NCBI GenBank assembly: GCA_902812875.1
Contig: CADDZV010000003.1
Span: 1-64,000 of the forward strand
DNA: 64,000 nucleotides
Origin: Clostridiales bacterium
GTDB taxonomy: Bacteria > Bacillota > Sulfobacillia > CADDZV01
Reading direction: 5' to 3'
Shown here: piece after piece, positions 43,702 to 52,341 of the stretch
Layout: each line of letters starts with the position of its first letter
Position numbering within the stretch: position 1 is the first letter of the stretch
Translations under genes and position numbers: made by a program
Notes under the pieces: model-generated
What the model saw: only the letters and a program-made list of their open reading frames with translations
Databases searched by the model: none
Told to the model about the DNA's origin: nothing

Positions 43702-45015
43702 CTATTTCAAAACCGGTGCGAGGGCATCGCGAAGCGTGGGCGTGCCGATCTCTTGCAACTCGTAGCGAACCCGCAGGGCAGGCTTGTCAATCTTCATAAT
43801 CCGCCGCAGGTCGATGGGAGTGGCCACGAGCACCACTTCGCAGGGCGTGGCAGCAATGGTGGCTTCCAGCTCCCGTACCTGTTCGTGGCTGTAGCCCATA
43901 GCCGGCAACAGGTCCGTCAGATGGCTGTACTTCTGGTACACGCCCCGGATGCTGCCAACCGCGAACGGCCGCGGATCGACGAGTTCGGCACCAAAACGCC
44001 GGGCGGCGACGACCCCCGCCCCGTACGTCATGCCGCCGTGGGTAAGAGTGGGACCGTCCTCGATGACCAGCACCCGCTTTCCGCGGAGACTGGCCGCATC
44101 CTCGACAAAAATCGGCGACGCTGCCTCTATGACCATGGCACCCGGGTTGATCTCGGCCACGTGCTGCCGGACCAGGGCAACGTTGGCCGGCTCCGCCGTG
44201 TCGACCTTGTTGACCACCACGGTGTCAGCCAAGCGGACATTGACCTCCCCCGGATGATAGGTGACCTCGTGCCCGGGACGGTGCGGGTCCACAACCGTGA
44301 TATATACATCCGGCTTTATAAATGAAAAGTCGTTGTTGCCGCCATCCCACAGGATGACATCCGCTTCTTTTTCAGCTGCCCGCAGGATCTTTTCGTAGTC
44401 CACCCCCGCGAACACAAGCGTGCCGCGGTCCAAGTGCGGCTCGTACTCCTCGCGCTCCTCGATCGTGCAATCCTGGGCAGTCAGGTCGTCGTAGGTGGCG
44501 AACCGCTGCACCTCCTGCCGTACGAGGTCGCCGTACGGCATGGGATGGCGGATTACTGCCACCTTCTTGCCGGCCGCCCGGAGAATGTCGGAGACCCTCC
44601 TGGTGGTCTGGCTTTTGCCCGAACCGGTGCGAGCAGCGCATACCGCTACCACGGGCTTTTCGGATTTCAGCATGGTATGCTCCGGCCCGAGCAGGCGGAA
44701 GTCGGCTCCTTCGGCCATCACCAGCGAGGCACGGTGCATGACGTACTCGTGCGAGATGTCGCTATACGAGAACACCACCTCGTCGATGTGCTCGCGACGT
44801 ATGATGGCCGCCAGGTCATCCTCCGGCAGGATGGGTATCCCCTCCGGATAACCCGGACCGGCCAGGGCCGCCGGGTACACACGCCCGTCGATGTCCGGAA
44901 TCTGGGTGGCGGTGAAAGCCACCACCTGATAGTCCGGATTGCCGCGGAATACCATGTTGAAATTGTGGAAGTCTCTTCCAGCCGCACCCATGATAATGAC
45001 GCGCTTTTTCGCCAA
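43702..45015 (-). CDS. Cyclic 2,3-diphosphoglycerate synthetase-like P-loop protein, paralog B
   Basis: A 437-residue paralog of the protein at 40380-41777, alike over its whole length by eye. It has the same order of motifs: VIIMGAAGRDFHNFN, P-loop RTGSGKSQTTRRV (residues 130-142), HPMPYGDLVRQ, EEREEYEPH, VILWDGGNNDFSF, VVDPHRPGHE, VVNKVD and EDGPTLTHGGMTYGAG. The TTG at 45015 is fixed by GGAGGAG; an in-frame codon 18 residues earlier was rejected. It lies 76 bases after argF and probably shares its transcript. Two such genes so close could mean a heteromeric enzyme or division of substrates; the product in this organism is unknown. Confidence 0.8.
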   Translation of the reverse strand: MAKKRVIIMGAAGRDFHNFNMVFRGNPDYQVVAFTATQIPDIDGRVYPAALAGPGYPEGIPILPEDDLAAIIRREHIDEVVFSYSDISHEYVMHRASLVMAEGADFRLLGPEHTMLKSEKPVVAVCAARTGSGKSQTTRRVSDILRAAGKKVAVIRHPMPYGDLVRQEVQRFATYDDLTAQDCTIEEREEYEPHLDRGTLVFAGVDYEKILRAAEKEADVILWDGGNNDFSFIKPDVYITVVDPHRPGHEVTYHPGEVNVRLADTVVVNKVDTAEPANVALVRQHVAEINPGAMVIEAASPIFVEDAASLRGKRVLVIEDGPTLTHGGMTYGAGVVAARRFGAELVDPRPFAVGSIRGVYQKYSHLTDLLPAMGYSHEQVRELEATIAATPCEVVLVATPIDLRRIMKIDKPALRVRYELQEIGTPTLRDALAPVLK

Positions 45016-45091
45016 TGCTGTCTCCTCCCCCAAATGCTTTCCTCTATGCCGATGCGGGGCGAGGGCCACGCCTCTGCCCCCGCCGTACGGT

Positions 45092-46024
45092 CTACATCAC
45101 CAACGCGAGAATCGCCTTTTGAACATGAAGCCTGTTCTCGGCCTGGTCCCACACGACGGACTGCGGCCCGTCGATCACCTCGTCCGTAACCTCTTCGCCC
45201 CGGTGTGCCGGCAGGCAGTGCATGAAGAGCGCCTGCGGTCCGGCCGCATTCATGAGTGCCTGGTTCACCTGGTATGGCCGCAGACTGGCCGCCTTGCGGT
45301 CATGTTCCGCTTCCTCGCCCATGGAAGCCCAGACGTCCGTGTACACCACGTCCGCCCCCCGCACCGCTGCCATGGGGTCGTGCACGATATCCACCGAGCC
45401 ACCAGTCAGGGCAGCATCCTCCTGGGCCCAGCGGACCACATCGTCGTTCGGTTCGAACCCGGGCGGCGTGGCGACCACCACGTGCATGCCCGCCTTGGCA
45501 CCACCCAGCATGAGCGAATGGGCCATATTGTTGCCGTCGCCCACGTAAACCAGGCGGAGCCCCTCCAGGCGGCCCTTTTTCTCGCTGATGGTGAAGAGGT
45601 CCGACAGCGCCTGGCAGGGATGCAACAGGTCGGTAAGCCCGTTGATCACCGGGATGGTGGCGTAGCGAGCCAGTTCCACCACGTCGGCATGGGCAAAGGT
45701 CCTGATCATGATGCCGTCCAGGTAGCGCGACAAAACGCGGGCCGTATCGGCGATACTTTCGCCCCGCTTTAGCTGCATGTCCTGGGCGCTCAGGAATATC
45801 GCCTGCCCGCCCAGCTGGTACATCGCCACCTGGAAAGACAGGCGCGTACGCGTAGACGGTTTATGGAAAATCATGCCCAGGGTCTTTCCGACCAGCGGCG
45901 TAAACACCCCGCCGGCCTTTTGGTGCATCTTCAGCCACCGTGCGGTCTCCAGAATCTGCATAACCTCTTCCCGCGAGAGATCGTGGATGGAGACTAGATC
46001 CTTCCCCCGCATATCAACTGCCAT
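45092..46024 (-). CDS. argF: Ornithine carbamoyltransferase
   Basis: A 310-residue enzyme that transfers the carbamoyl group of carbamoyl phosphate to ornithine, giving citrulline (or the reverse with carbamate kinase). Carbamoyl-phosphate motifs STRTR (residues 57-61) and HPCQ (135-138) are present, and the ornithine-binding DVWASMGEE and HCLPAHRGEEV mark it as an ornithine rather than an aspartate, putrescine or oxamate enzyme. GGGGGG precedes the ATG. It follows the carbamate kinase gene by 11 bases, an arrangement seen in catabolic arginine deiminase operons, but arginine deiminase itself is absent here; argG and argH lie at the left end of the window. Confidence 0.94.
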   Translation of the reverse strand: MAVDMRGKDLVSIHDLSREEVMQILETARWLKMHQKAGGVFTPLVGKTLGMIFHKPSTRTRLSFQVAMYQLGGQAIFLSAQDMQLKRGESIADTARVLSRYLDGIMIRTFAHADVVELARYATIPVINGLTDLLHPCQALSDLFTISEKKGRLEGLRLVYVGDGNNMAHSLMLGGAKAGMHVVVATPPGFEPNDDVVRWAQEDAALTGGSVDIVHDPMAAVRGADVVYTDVWASMGEEAEHDRKAASLRPYQVNQALMNAAGPQALFMHCLPAHRGEEVTDEVIDGPQSVVWDQAENRLHVQKAILALVM

Positions 46025-46035
46025 AGACTTCCCCC

Positions 46036-47004
46036 CTATCCATTTGACTCATCCGGCACGATCCTGGTGCCTGCCCGCCCCTCCAGGGCAGCGATGCCGG
46101 CTCCCAGGGCCGCAATCACGGCCTCCCGGCCGCCTGCCTCCAAGAAACGAATGGCCGCCTGAATCTTGGGCGCCATGCTCCCCACCCCGAAATGTCCCGC
46201 CGCCAGGTAAGCCTTGGCCTCGCTTACCGTGAGCTGCGCGAGCTCCATTTCGTTTGGCTGGCCATAGAAAAGTTTGACGCGTGGAACATCCGTGAGGATG
46301 AGAAAATAACCGGCCCGGACGTCGGCCGCAAGCCGCTGGCCGGCCAGGTCCTTGTCGATCACTCCCTCCACCCCCACCAGGGTGCCGTCGCGCACCACCA
46401 CCGGCACGCCGCCACCACCCGACGCCACCACGACCACACCGGCATCCACAAGCCGTTCGATGGCGGCTGCTTCCACAATCGCCAGGGGATCGGGCGAAGC
46501 GACCACCCGGCGCCAGCCTTTGTCAGTCTTTTTCATGGTCCAACCCCGCTCAGTTTTAAGCCGCTCGGCCTCCTCTTCCGGGTAAAAACGGCCCACGGGC
46601 TTGGTAGGGTTGGAAAACGCCGGATCGTGCGGGTCCACCATCACCTGCGTGATGATCGCGGCCACCGGCCGCGGGACCCCCCGGGCAGCCAAGGCACTGC
46701 CGAGGGCTTGGGCGATCATGTAGCCGAGCATACCCTGGCTTTCGGCCCCGCAGATGTCCAAGGGCATGGGCGGCACCGTGTGCTGGGCCTCCTCGTTCTG
46801 CAAAAGGATGTTGCCGACCTGGGGCCCGTTGCCATGCGTGACCACCACCCGCCAGCCAGCCGCCACCAGGTTGGCGATTTCGAAGGCAGTGGTGCGGACG
46901 TTTGCCATCTGTTCGGCGGCCGTGCCGCGCTGGCCGGCCTGGAGGATGGCATTGCCTCCAAGGGCGACCACTACCGTATCCGCCCGGCTTTCGTATCGGT
47001 CCAA
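46036..47004 (-). CDS. arcC: Carbamate kinase
   Basis: A 322-residue amino-acid-kinase-family enzyme that makes ATP from carbamoyl phosphate and ADP. Landmarks are VVVALGGNAIL near the N-terminus, VVTHGNGPQVGNIL at about residue 55, the substrate loop VVASGGGGVPVV near 215 and DKDLAGQRLA near 240. The TTG at 47004 follows GGGGGG, placed inside the last codons of the amrS gene, which ends two bases before this start. It is followed by argF, so carbamoyl phosphate made or used by one is at hand for the other. Confidence 0.93.
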   Translation of the reverse strand: MDRYESRADTVVVALGGNAILQAGQRGTAAEQMANVRTTAFEIANLVAAGWRVVVTHGNGPQVGNILLQNEEAQHTVPPMPLDICGAESQGMLGYMIAQALGSALAARGVPRPVAAIITQVMVDPHDPAFSNPTKPVGRFYPEEEAERLKTERGWTMKKTDKGWRRVVASPDPLAIVEAAAIERLVDAGVVVVASGGGGVPVVVRDGTLVGVEGVIDKDLAGQRLAADVRAGYFLILTDVPRVKLFYGQPNEMELAQLTVSEAKAYLAAGHFGVGSMAPKIQAAIRFLEAGGREAVIAALGAGIAALEGRAGTRIVPDESNG

Positions 47005-47006
47005 GC

Positions 47007-48059
47007 TTAAATCCCCCCGATTTCTCCCCTGATAGGGCCCCTCACCGGTATTTCCAGGCCGCACTGGCTACACCGGCCACCCTCCAGGGCCTGGACGTGA
47101 ATGTCATAGCCATCGCGTGCGATCAGTACCGCACCGCAGCGCGGACAAATCGTATCTTCGCCCCCTGCTCCAAAAAGGTTGCCCAGGTACACATAGTGCA
47201 GAAACCGCCGGGCAACGTCCCTGGCTTTTTCCATGGTCGTCCGCGGGGTGGCTGGGCGGTCCCTCATCAAGTAGTCCGGGTGGAAACGGGTAAGATGCAG
47301 GGGAATATCTGGTGAAATACTCGCAAGCCAACGGGCCAGTGCCTCAATCTCCTCTTCGCTGTCGTTGAGGCCAGTCACAAGGAGTGTGGTCACTTCGACG
47401 TGTTGGCCGGCCCGGTAGATCGCCTCCACTGTGCGGAGCACAGGCTCGAGGCGCCCCGAGACGACCTTCTTGTAATAGGCCGGATCAAACGATTTGACGT
47501 CGACGTTGAACGCGTCCATCCAGGGCAAGAGGGCGGCCAGGGGATCCGGTTCGATATAGCCGTTCGTGATCATGGCGTTCACAAGCCCGTGCCGGTGAGC
47601 CTCGCGGGCGGTATCGAGCACGAACTCGTACCAGATGGTGGGCTCGGAATACGTGTACGCGAGGCCGACACAACCCCGGCGCCGCACCTGCAACGCGAGC
47701 TCCACCGCCTCTTGCGGCGTGATCACACCGGTGCGGGCTGGCACCTGCGATATCTCCCAGTTCTGGCAAAACCGGCAACGCAGGTTGCACCCGGCCGTGC
47801 CCATCGAAAGAAGGTATGAGCCGGGATAAAAGTGGAAAAGCGGCTTTTTCTCCACCGGATCGAGGTGGATGGCGGCCACCCGCCCGTATCCTTCCAGAAC
47901 AAGCTGCCCATCCACGTTGCGCCGTACCCGGCACACCCCGGTGCGGCCCGGTGGAATCACGCACTGGTGCGGGCACAACCGGCAGCGCACACGGCCGCCG
48001 GCCATCGCCTCCCAGTACATGGGCGTACGCACAGTACCCGGCTGTTCAGGACTCCTCAT
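47007..48059 (-). CDS. amrS: AmmeMemoRadiSam system radical SAM enzyme
   Basis: A 350-residue radical SAM protein of the AmrS family, conserved with AMMECR1 and Memo homologs; the reaction it catalyses is not known to me. The cluster motif CNLRCRFC (Cys91, Cys95, Cys98) follows a cysteine-rich N-terminal part CRLCPHQCVIPPGRTGVC. The middle contains AYTYSEPTIWYEF and NVDVKSFDPAYY, as in pyruvate-formate-lyase-activase-like enzymes. The C-terminus carries a probable zinc ribbon, CPRCGAVL and CSQCG. The ATG at 48059 overlaps the end of the amrB-amrA gene by 14 bases; an ATG at 48020 is possible. Confidence 0.93.
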   Translation of the reverse strand: MRSPEQPGTVRTPMYWEAMAGGRVRCRLCPHQCVIPPGRTGVCRVRRNVDGQLVLEGYGRVAAIHLDPVEKKPLFHFYPGSYLLSMGTAGCNLRCRFCQNWEISQVPARTGVITPQEAVELALQVRRRGCVGLAYTYSEPTIWYEFVLDTAREAHRHGLVNAMITNGYIEPDPLAALLPWMDAFNVDVKSFDPAYYKKVVSGRLEPVLRTVEAIYRAGQHVEVTTLLVTGLNDSEEEIEALARWLASISPDIPLHLTRFHPDYLMRDRPATPRTTMEKARDVARRFLHYVYLGNLFGAGGEDTICPRCGAVLIARDGYDIHVQALEGGRCSQCGLEIPVRGPIRGEIGGI

Positions 48060-49470
48060 AACGCTCCACGGTGAACCGGTACAACTCTACGTCTTTGTCT
48101 GTCCGTGGTATCCCGGCCTTTTCCTTTGCGATCGCCACCTGCTCTTCCACGGTGTCAATCCCTTCGAGATCCGGCAGCAGAAGGCCCTGCCGCCCTCCTT
48201 TGCGGACCAGCACACCGTAACGGTGCGGATCGAGATCGTCGGGACTGTCCACCCGTTCGAGCGGGCTCAAGATGTCGACGGAATACGTGAGGTCAGGCAA
48301 CTCGCCCTTGGTGACCGGCCGGAAGCGCGGATCCTCGGTGCCAGCCGCAATGGCATTGTAGATGATCTCTTCGGCGATGCTGTCACGGGTAGGGGCAATG
48401 GTGCCGATGCAGCCCCTCAACACACCGTATTCGTGCAGGGTCACAAAGACGCCGGCCCGCCCCTGCAGGCAGGCGGCCGGATTCTCCGGTACCGGTATGA
48501 TCCTGCCCTCCCGGACGTAGGTCTCGAGGCTTCGCCGCGCCAGATTGGTCACGTCGGTGGCACAGCTGACGTCTTCCGGTTCCGCCAGCCCGGGTACCAT
48601 CAATGCCGGTCCTTTCCACCCGCCTGCAGCGGCTAACCCACTTCCGCCCGGCTTAGTTTCTTCTTCGGCCGGTGCGGGCGTAAAGACAGCCACGGCGTAT
48701 CCAACCCCAAAGGGACCTTCGTATGAAAGCACCTCGCACTGCGGGTGCAGGCCCTCAACCGCGCCCATGGCCAGGCAGAGGGGATCAAGGCCGCAGTACC
48801 CGGCCCGGGCCTCGAGCCGCGGGTCGATGTGTAGCAGGCGCCGGCCGTCCCCTTCCCGCATGGCTGCGACCACCAGCGCATCGAAGTCCTTGCCGGCCGG
48901 GTCGTACCCGGCCGGGGCACCAGGCGTCAACCGGTGCGACAAATCCCCGGACGCCAAAACCACTCCCCGCAGGTCCAGATCTTCCAGGGCTTCGCGGACC
49001 ACCCGGCCGAGCCGGAAATAATCGACGTGGGAAGCCTTGCCAAGGGTAATAGAAACCAACGGGGCACTGACCCCGGCAGCACGCAGGTAGTAAAGCGGTA
49101 CCAGGGCCGCGTAAGACAACCGGTCTTCGGTGCCTTCGCGGCCGATGACGGGCAGGTCCGCCTCGCGGGCCCCGTCCACGATGCGGTTGGCCAGCTTCTG
49201 GTGGGAAGGCCACCGGAAAGAAAGGTCGGGATAGTTGAACTCACGAAAATCGCCTTCGAGCACCGGTGCCTTGTGCACCATAATCCCCTGGCGGGAATAT
49301 TCCCCGTGCGGATCGCACAACACAATCACGTCTGGTGCGATGTCTTTCATACGGCGTGCCAGCGCCGCCAGAGCTTCTTGCGTCTGGCGGGCTTTTTGCC
49401 CTTCTTCTCTCCCGATCTCGGGTACGATGATTGGTGGGTGTGGTGAAAGCCCTGCCAGAACTACTCCCAT
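48046..49470 (-). CDS. AmmeMemoRadiSam proteins B and A fused (Memo-like + AMMECR1)
   Basis: A 474-residue fusion. Residues 1-270 form a Memo/LigB class III dioxygenase-like domain (GLSPHPPIIVPEIGREE, VLCDPHGEYSRQG, ASGDLSHRL with conserved His), and residues 300-474 an AMMECR1 domain with the signature GVFVTLHEYGVLRGCIGTI and DLTYSVDILSPLE. A Pro/Glu/Lys-rich linker joins them. The ATG at 49470 follows AAGGGGG; an in-frame codon 39 residues earlier was rejected. The biochemical role of AMMECR1 and Memo is unsettled. Fusion and overlap with amrS support a single functional unit. First gene of the eight-gene minus-strand run. Confidence 0.92.
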   Translation of the reverse strand: MGVVLAGLSPHPPIIVPEIGREEGQKARQTQEALAALARRMKDIAPDVIVLCDPHGEYSRQGIMVHKAPVLEGDFREFNYPDLSFRWPSHQKLANRIVDGAREADLPVIGREGTEDRLSYAALVPLYYLRAAGVSAPLVSITLGKASHVDYFRLGRVVREALEDLDLRGVVLASGDLSHRLTPGAPAGYDPAGKDFDALVVAAMREGDGRRLLHIDPRLEARAGYCGLDPLCLAMGAVEGLHPQCEVLSYEGPFGVGYAVAVFTPAPAEEETKPGGSGLAAAGGWKGPALMVPGLAEPEDVSCATDVTNLARRSLETYVREGRIIPVPENPAACLQGRAGVFVTLHEYGVLRGCIGTIAPTRDSIAEEIIYNAIAAGTEDPRFRPVTKGELPDLTYSVDILSPLERVDSPDDLDPHRYGVLVRKGGRQGLLLPDLEGIDTVEEQVAIAKEKAGIPRTDKDVELYRFTVERYEES

Positions 49471-49521
49471 GGCACGAACCCCCTTCAGCCGGTATCGCCA
49501 TTCCACCGGCCACTGCCGGCA

Positions 49522-49580
49522 TCTCCCGATAGGTTTTGCCGCCACGCTACTGTGCATTACACTAGCAGTCCAACGGGAGA
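49522..49580 (-). promoter_or_regulatory. Possible structured 5' leader of the amr operon
   Basis: In the 280-base space before the amrB-amrA gene, seven-base arms TCTCCCG (49522-49528) and CGGGAGA (49574-49580) are fully complementary and enclose a second hairpin with arms GCTA (49546-49549) and TAGC (49563-49566) plus GTG/CAC. I could not match this to a known riboswitch class. The rest of the spacer holds a -10 box and the chemoreceptor terminator but no gene. Confidence 0.4.
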
Positions 49581-49619
49581 GAGTCACCCGGTCGGAGGCA
49601 TTTATGCAGAACTGATTAG

Positions 49620-49625
49620 ATTATA
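49620..49625 (-). promoter_or_regulatory. Candidate -10 box of the amr-arcC-argF operon
   Basis: A perfect TATAAT on the minus strand (complement of 49620-49625) with no clear -35 hexamer at 16-18 bases. The leader to the ATG at 49470 would be about 145 bases and would contain the paired arms described at 49522-49580. Confidence 0.45.
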
Positions 49626-49664
49626 CCTGTAGACCGCCCACCAGACTACACGTTTGGGGTCCAA

Positions 49665-49687
49665 GAAAAAAGCCCTCTCGCGAGGGC
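49665..49687 (-). terminator. Rho-independent terminator of the chemoreceptor gene
   Basis: On the minus strand GCCCTC and GAGGGC (49672-49677 with 49682-49687) form a six-pair GC stem with a four-base loop, followed directly by TTTTTTCTT. It lies about 65 bases after the stop of the chemoreceptor gene. Confidence 0.85.
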
Positions 49688-49750
49688 AGGTTGGAAAGAG
49701 ATTTGGGCGCTTCCGGTCTTCCCGAAAGCCTTCTTTATCGTGTGCCGTGG

Positions 49751-50908
49751 TCAGCCGGCTGCGAAACGCGACATGAGCTCACCCAGGGTTCCTTTGAGCT
49801 TGGAAGCAGCCTCCTGAGTGTCTTTGGCCATGGCGGCGAACTGGGCCACCGCCCGCGAGAACCAGTCGGCGGCGGCCAGCTCGTCCAGTGTCTGGGTATT
49901 TTGCTCCGAAATCGCCGTGGCATCCTGGATCGCCTGCACCACGTCCCGGATGTGGTCCGCATTCCCCCGGGCATGAGCCGAGACCTCCGCAATGTTTTGC
50001 CCGAGCTGTCCGGCCGTGGCCGTAATCTCCTCCAGGGCCTGTCCGGCCGCGGCAGCGAGACTGTAGCCGCGCTGCACGACGTCCCGCCCCTGTTCCATCC
50101 CGGCCACCGCCGCCTTGGTTTCCTTGTTGATGGTCTCGATCAGACCCTCGACCTCCTTGGCGGCACGGTCCGATTTTTCCGCCAGTTTTCGCACCTCTTC
50201 GGCCACCACCGCGAACCCACGCCCGTTTTCACCCGCGCGGGCAGCCTCGATGGCCGCGTTCAAGGCCAAAAGGTTCGTCTGCTCCGCGATATCACGAATG
50301 GTCAGGATGATCGCGCCGATTTCTTGCGACCGCTGTCCGAGTTGGCGTATCTGGTCCGCCACCTGGAAGACCGCCCCACGCACCTGTTCCATCTCGGCCA
50401 AGGTGTCGGCCACGGCTTTTTTACCGCGGCCAGCAGTGGCCAGCATCTGCGTAGCTCCCTGCGACATGACTTCGGCGTTCGCAGCCACCGCGGCCGTAGC
50501 CGCCGCCATCTCGTCCGCCAGCTCTTTCAGGGCGATAAACTGCCTGGCCTGCTCCTTGCCCCCGGCCGCCACCCCCGTGAGGGCATCGTTCACCCGTCCC
50601 ACCATTTCTTTGATCGTGGCGACCGCCGCCACGAGCCCCGCGGCCCCTTCCTCAATGCGGCGGCTGATCGCGGCCAGATCCTGGAATTGACGCGAAGTTC
50701 CGGTGTCTCTGGCCGAAAGCCGTGTGAGCGCTTCCGACTGCTCTTTCAGCTGGGCCTGGAGCCGTTCATGCAGGGTCTGGAATTCCGCCTGGCGAGCCGC
50801 GAAGGCTTTCTCCTTCTCCCGGTGCACCCGTGCCGCCCGCCGCGAAACCCAAAAGCCGCCCAACACAGCGCCGATTACCAGCGAAACTGCTGCCACCGCG
50901 TATATCAC
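49751..50908 (-). CDS. Methyl-accepting chemotaxis protein with one N-terminal helix and no external sensor
   Basis: A 385-residue chemoreceptor. One hydrophobic segment ([20 protein letters not shown]) at residues 1-20 is followed directly by a cytoplasmic coiled coil and the signalling hairpin, whose tip [21 protein letters not shown] and flank [18 protein letters not shown] are intact. No periplasmic, HAMP, PAS or Cache domain is visible. The GTG at 50908 follows AAAGGATGAGG; the frame is open for 47 more codons upstream, without a good start. It should report on an internal or membrane signal. No other chemotaxis or flagellar gene is in the window. Confidence 0.88.
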   Translation of the reverse strand: MIYAVAAVSLVIGAVLGGFWVSRRAARVHREKEKAFAARQAEFQTLHERLQAQLKEQSEALTRLSARDTGTSRQFQDLAAISRRIEEGAAGLVAAVATIKEMVGRVNDALTGVAAGGKEQARQFIALKELADEMAAATAAVAANAEVMSQGATQMLATAGRGKKAVADTLAEMEQVRGAVFQVADQIRQLGQRSQEIGAIILTIRDIAEQTNLLALNAAIEAARAGENGRGFAVVAEEVRKLAEKSDRAAKEVEGLIETINKETKAAVAGMEQGRDVVQRGYSLAAAAGQALEEITATAGQLGQNIAEVSAHARGNADHIRDVVQAIQDATAISEQNTQTLDELAAADWFSRAVAQFAAMAKDTQEAASKLKGTLGELMSRFAAG

Positions 50909-51045
50909 GCTCGCCTCATCCTTTCGGCCAAGAAATGCCGGGTAGATGCCAACGCGGGTCGAAAACGCTGCCTTGGTGGAAAACCGCAGGCTGAAGGCAT
51001 GTCCCCCTTTTTGAAACGGAAAACCGGGGACAAAATTTAACAGTA

Positions 51046-51837
51046 TCAATGTGGTCCTGGCACCGGTTCCTGGCCCTCACGGAGAAAATCGAGCACGCCA
51101 AGATAGATCGCCCAGGCCAGCTTGTCCTGGTACGCCCGGTCCTGGAGCAGCATCGCTTCGCGGGGGTTAGATATGAACCCGACCTCGATGGTCACCGCCG
51201 GCATGGTGACGTATTTGAGCACGTACTGGTCGTAGAGTGGCAACGGCATGCGGCGGGTGTTTTCCGCCACCCGGCTCACCGCCGACTGAATGGCCAAAGC
51301 CAGCCGGCGGCTGTCCGGATTGGGGTTGGGATTGAAAAACACCTGGGCACCCGCCCAGGCGGAGCCGCTGGCACCATTGACGTGGATGCTGAGATAGACG
51401 TCCGCCTTGGCGTCATTGGCGATCTTGACGCGTTGGCTGAGATCCCGTGCCTTGCGGGTGCGAAGGCTCGGGTCGCCCTGATCGGCCAGGTCGGTGTCCG
51501 TGGTACGGGTATAAATCACGGTCGCCCCCGCGTTGCTGAGAAGACTGCCAAGCCGCAGCCCGATCGCCAGGTTGATGTCTTTCTCGAGCACATCGCCCCG
51601 GTTGGCGCCGGGATCAGGGCCGCCATGTCCAGGATCGATAACGACGACGCGGTTTTGCACCAGGGCAGAGGTCTGCAAAGCTGGTTTCACGACATGCCAG
51701 GCCACAAGAGCGGCCGCCCCCACGAGCACAAGCAACATAAGAGCGGCCAGATGCCGGCGCCGCAACACCATGACCCTGGGACGGCGCCACCGGGGCCGCG
51801 GAAGAGGAGACACGAAAAGCCGCGCGTGCGCGCGCAC
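51046..51837 (-). CDS. cwlD: N-acetylmuramoyl-L-alanine amidase CwlD, spore cortex type
   Basis: A 263-residue exported amidase. In Bacillus CwlD makes muramic delta-lactam in the spore cortex, and its gene sits just after the same ribosomal block, as here. An N-terminal membrane anchor ([18 protein letters not shown], near residue 35) precedes the Amidase_3 domain with zinc ligands in [15 protein letters not shown], Glu in [13 protein letters not shown], His in SIHVNGA and the catalytic Glu in [10 protein letters not shown]. The GTG at 51837 has GAGGGGGG six bases upstream; an ATG two codons earlier has no gap. It follows the rpsI terminator, so its own promoter or read-through is needed. 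Confidence 0.92.
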   Translation of the reverse strand: MRAHARLFVSPLPRPRWRRPRVMVLRRRHLAALMLLVLVGAAALVAWHVVKPALQTSALVQNRVVVIDPGHGGPDPGANRGDVLEKDINLAIGLRLGSLLSNAGATVIYTRTTDTDLADQGDPSLRTRKARDLSQRVKIANDAKADVYLSIHVNGASGSAWAGAQVFFNPNPNPDSRRLALAIQSAVSRVAENTRRMPLPLYDQYVLKYVTMPAVTIEVGFISNPREAMLLQDRAYQDKLAWAIYLGVLDFLREGQEPVPGPH

Positions 51838-51870
51838 AGCCATCCCCCCTCGGCGGTAAAGACGGGCCCC

Positions 51871-51907
51871 AAACAAAAAACCTTCCCACGCAAAACATAT
51901 GGGAAGG
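51871..51907 (-). terminator. Rho-independent terminator after rpsI
   Basis: On the minus strand CCTTCCCA and TGGGAAGG (51900-51907 with 51881-51888) form an eight-pair stem, followed by TTTTTTGTTT. It separates the rplM-rpsI transcript from cwlD. Confidence 0.9.
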
Positions 51908-51933
51908 TAACCAGTCCGTATGAAAGTAGCAGA

Positions 51934-52326
51934 TTAACGCTTGCTGAACTGCGGTGCCTTGCGAGCTTTTTTCAAACCGTACTTCCGTCTTTCCTTCATC
52001 CGCGGGTCCCGGGTCAAAAACCCGCCCGCCTTGAGCGCCGGCCGCAGGCCACTGTCGTAGTTGAGAAGAGCCCGGGCGACTCCGTGCCGGATGGCACCCG
52101 CTTGGCCGCTGATGCCGCCTCCGACCACGTTCACCACGACATCGAATTTGTCGGCGCCGCCGGCCACCTCAAGCGGTTGCAGGGCTGCCTTGCGGAGAAG
52201 CTCCGTGGGCAAATACTCGTTGATGTCACGATTGTTAATGACGACCCGCCCCGACCCCGGGAAAAGCCGGACACGGGCCACACTGGTTTTGCGTCTTCCA
52301 GTACCACGATAAGCCAGATCAGGCAT
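51934..52326 (-). CDS. rpsI: 30S ribosomal protein S9
   Basis: A 130-residue uS9 of normal length: [20 protein letters not shown] at the N-terminus, the family signature [20 protein letters not shown] near residue 66, and the C-terminal [12 protein letters not shown] tail that reaches into the P-site of the small subunit. It follows rplM by 15 bases in the usual L13-S9 operon and ends before a strong terminator. Confidence 0.98.
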   Translation of the reverse strand: MPDLAYRGTGRRKTSVARVRLFPGSGRVVINNRDINEYLPTELLRKAALQPLEVAGGADKFDVVVNVVGGGISGQAGAIRHGVARALLNYDSGLRPALKAGGFLTRDPRMKERRKYGLKKARKAPQFSKR

Positions 52327-52341
52327 GTGCCATCCTCCCGA

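Noticed and set aside
45092-46024. Catabolic oxamate or putrescine carbamoyltransferase of a purine-degradation pathway, linked to the Mo-hydroxylase operon
   Set aside because: The HCLPAHRGEEV and DVWASMGEE motifs are those of ornithine carbamoyltransferase, and the hydroxylase operon lies more than 10 kb away with other genes between.
48046-49470. AmrB and AmrA as two separate genes joined by a sequencing error
   Set aside because: The frame is continuous through a normal linker, and this fusion is a known arrangement.
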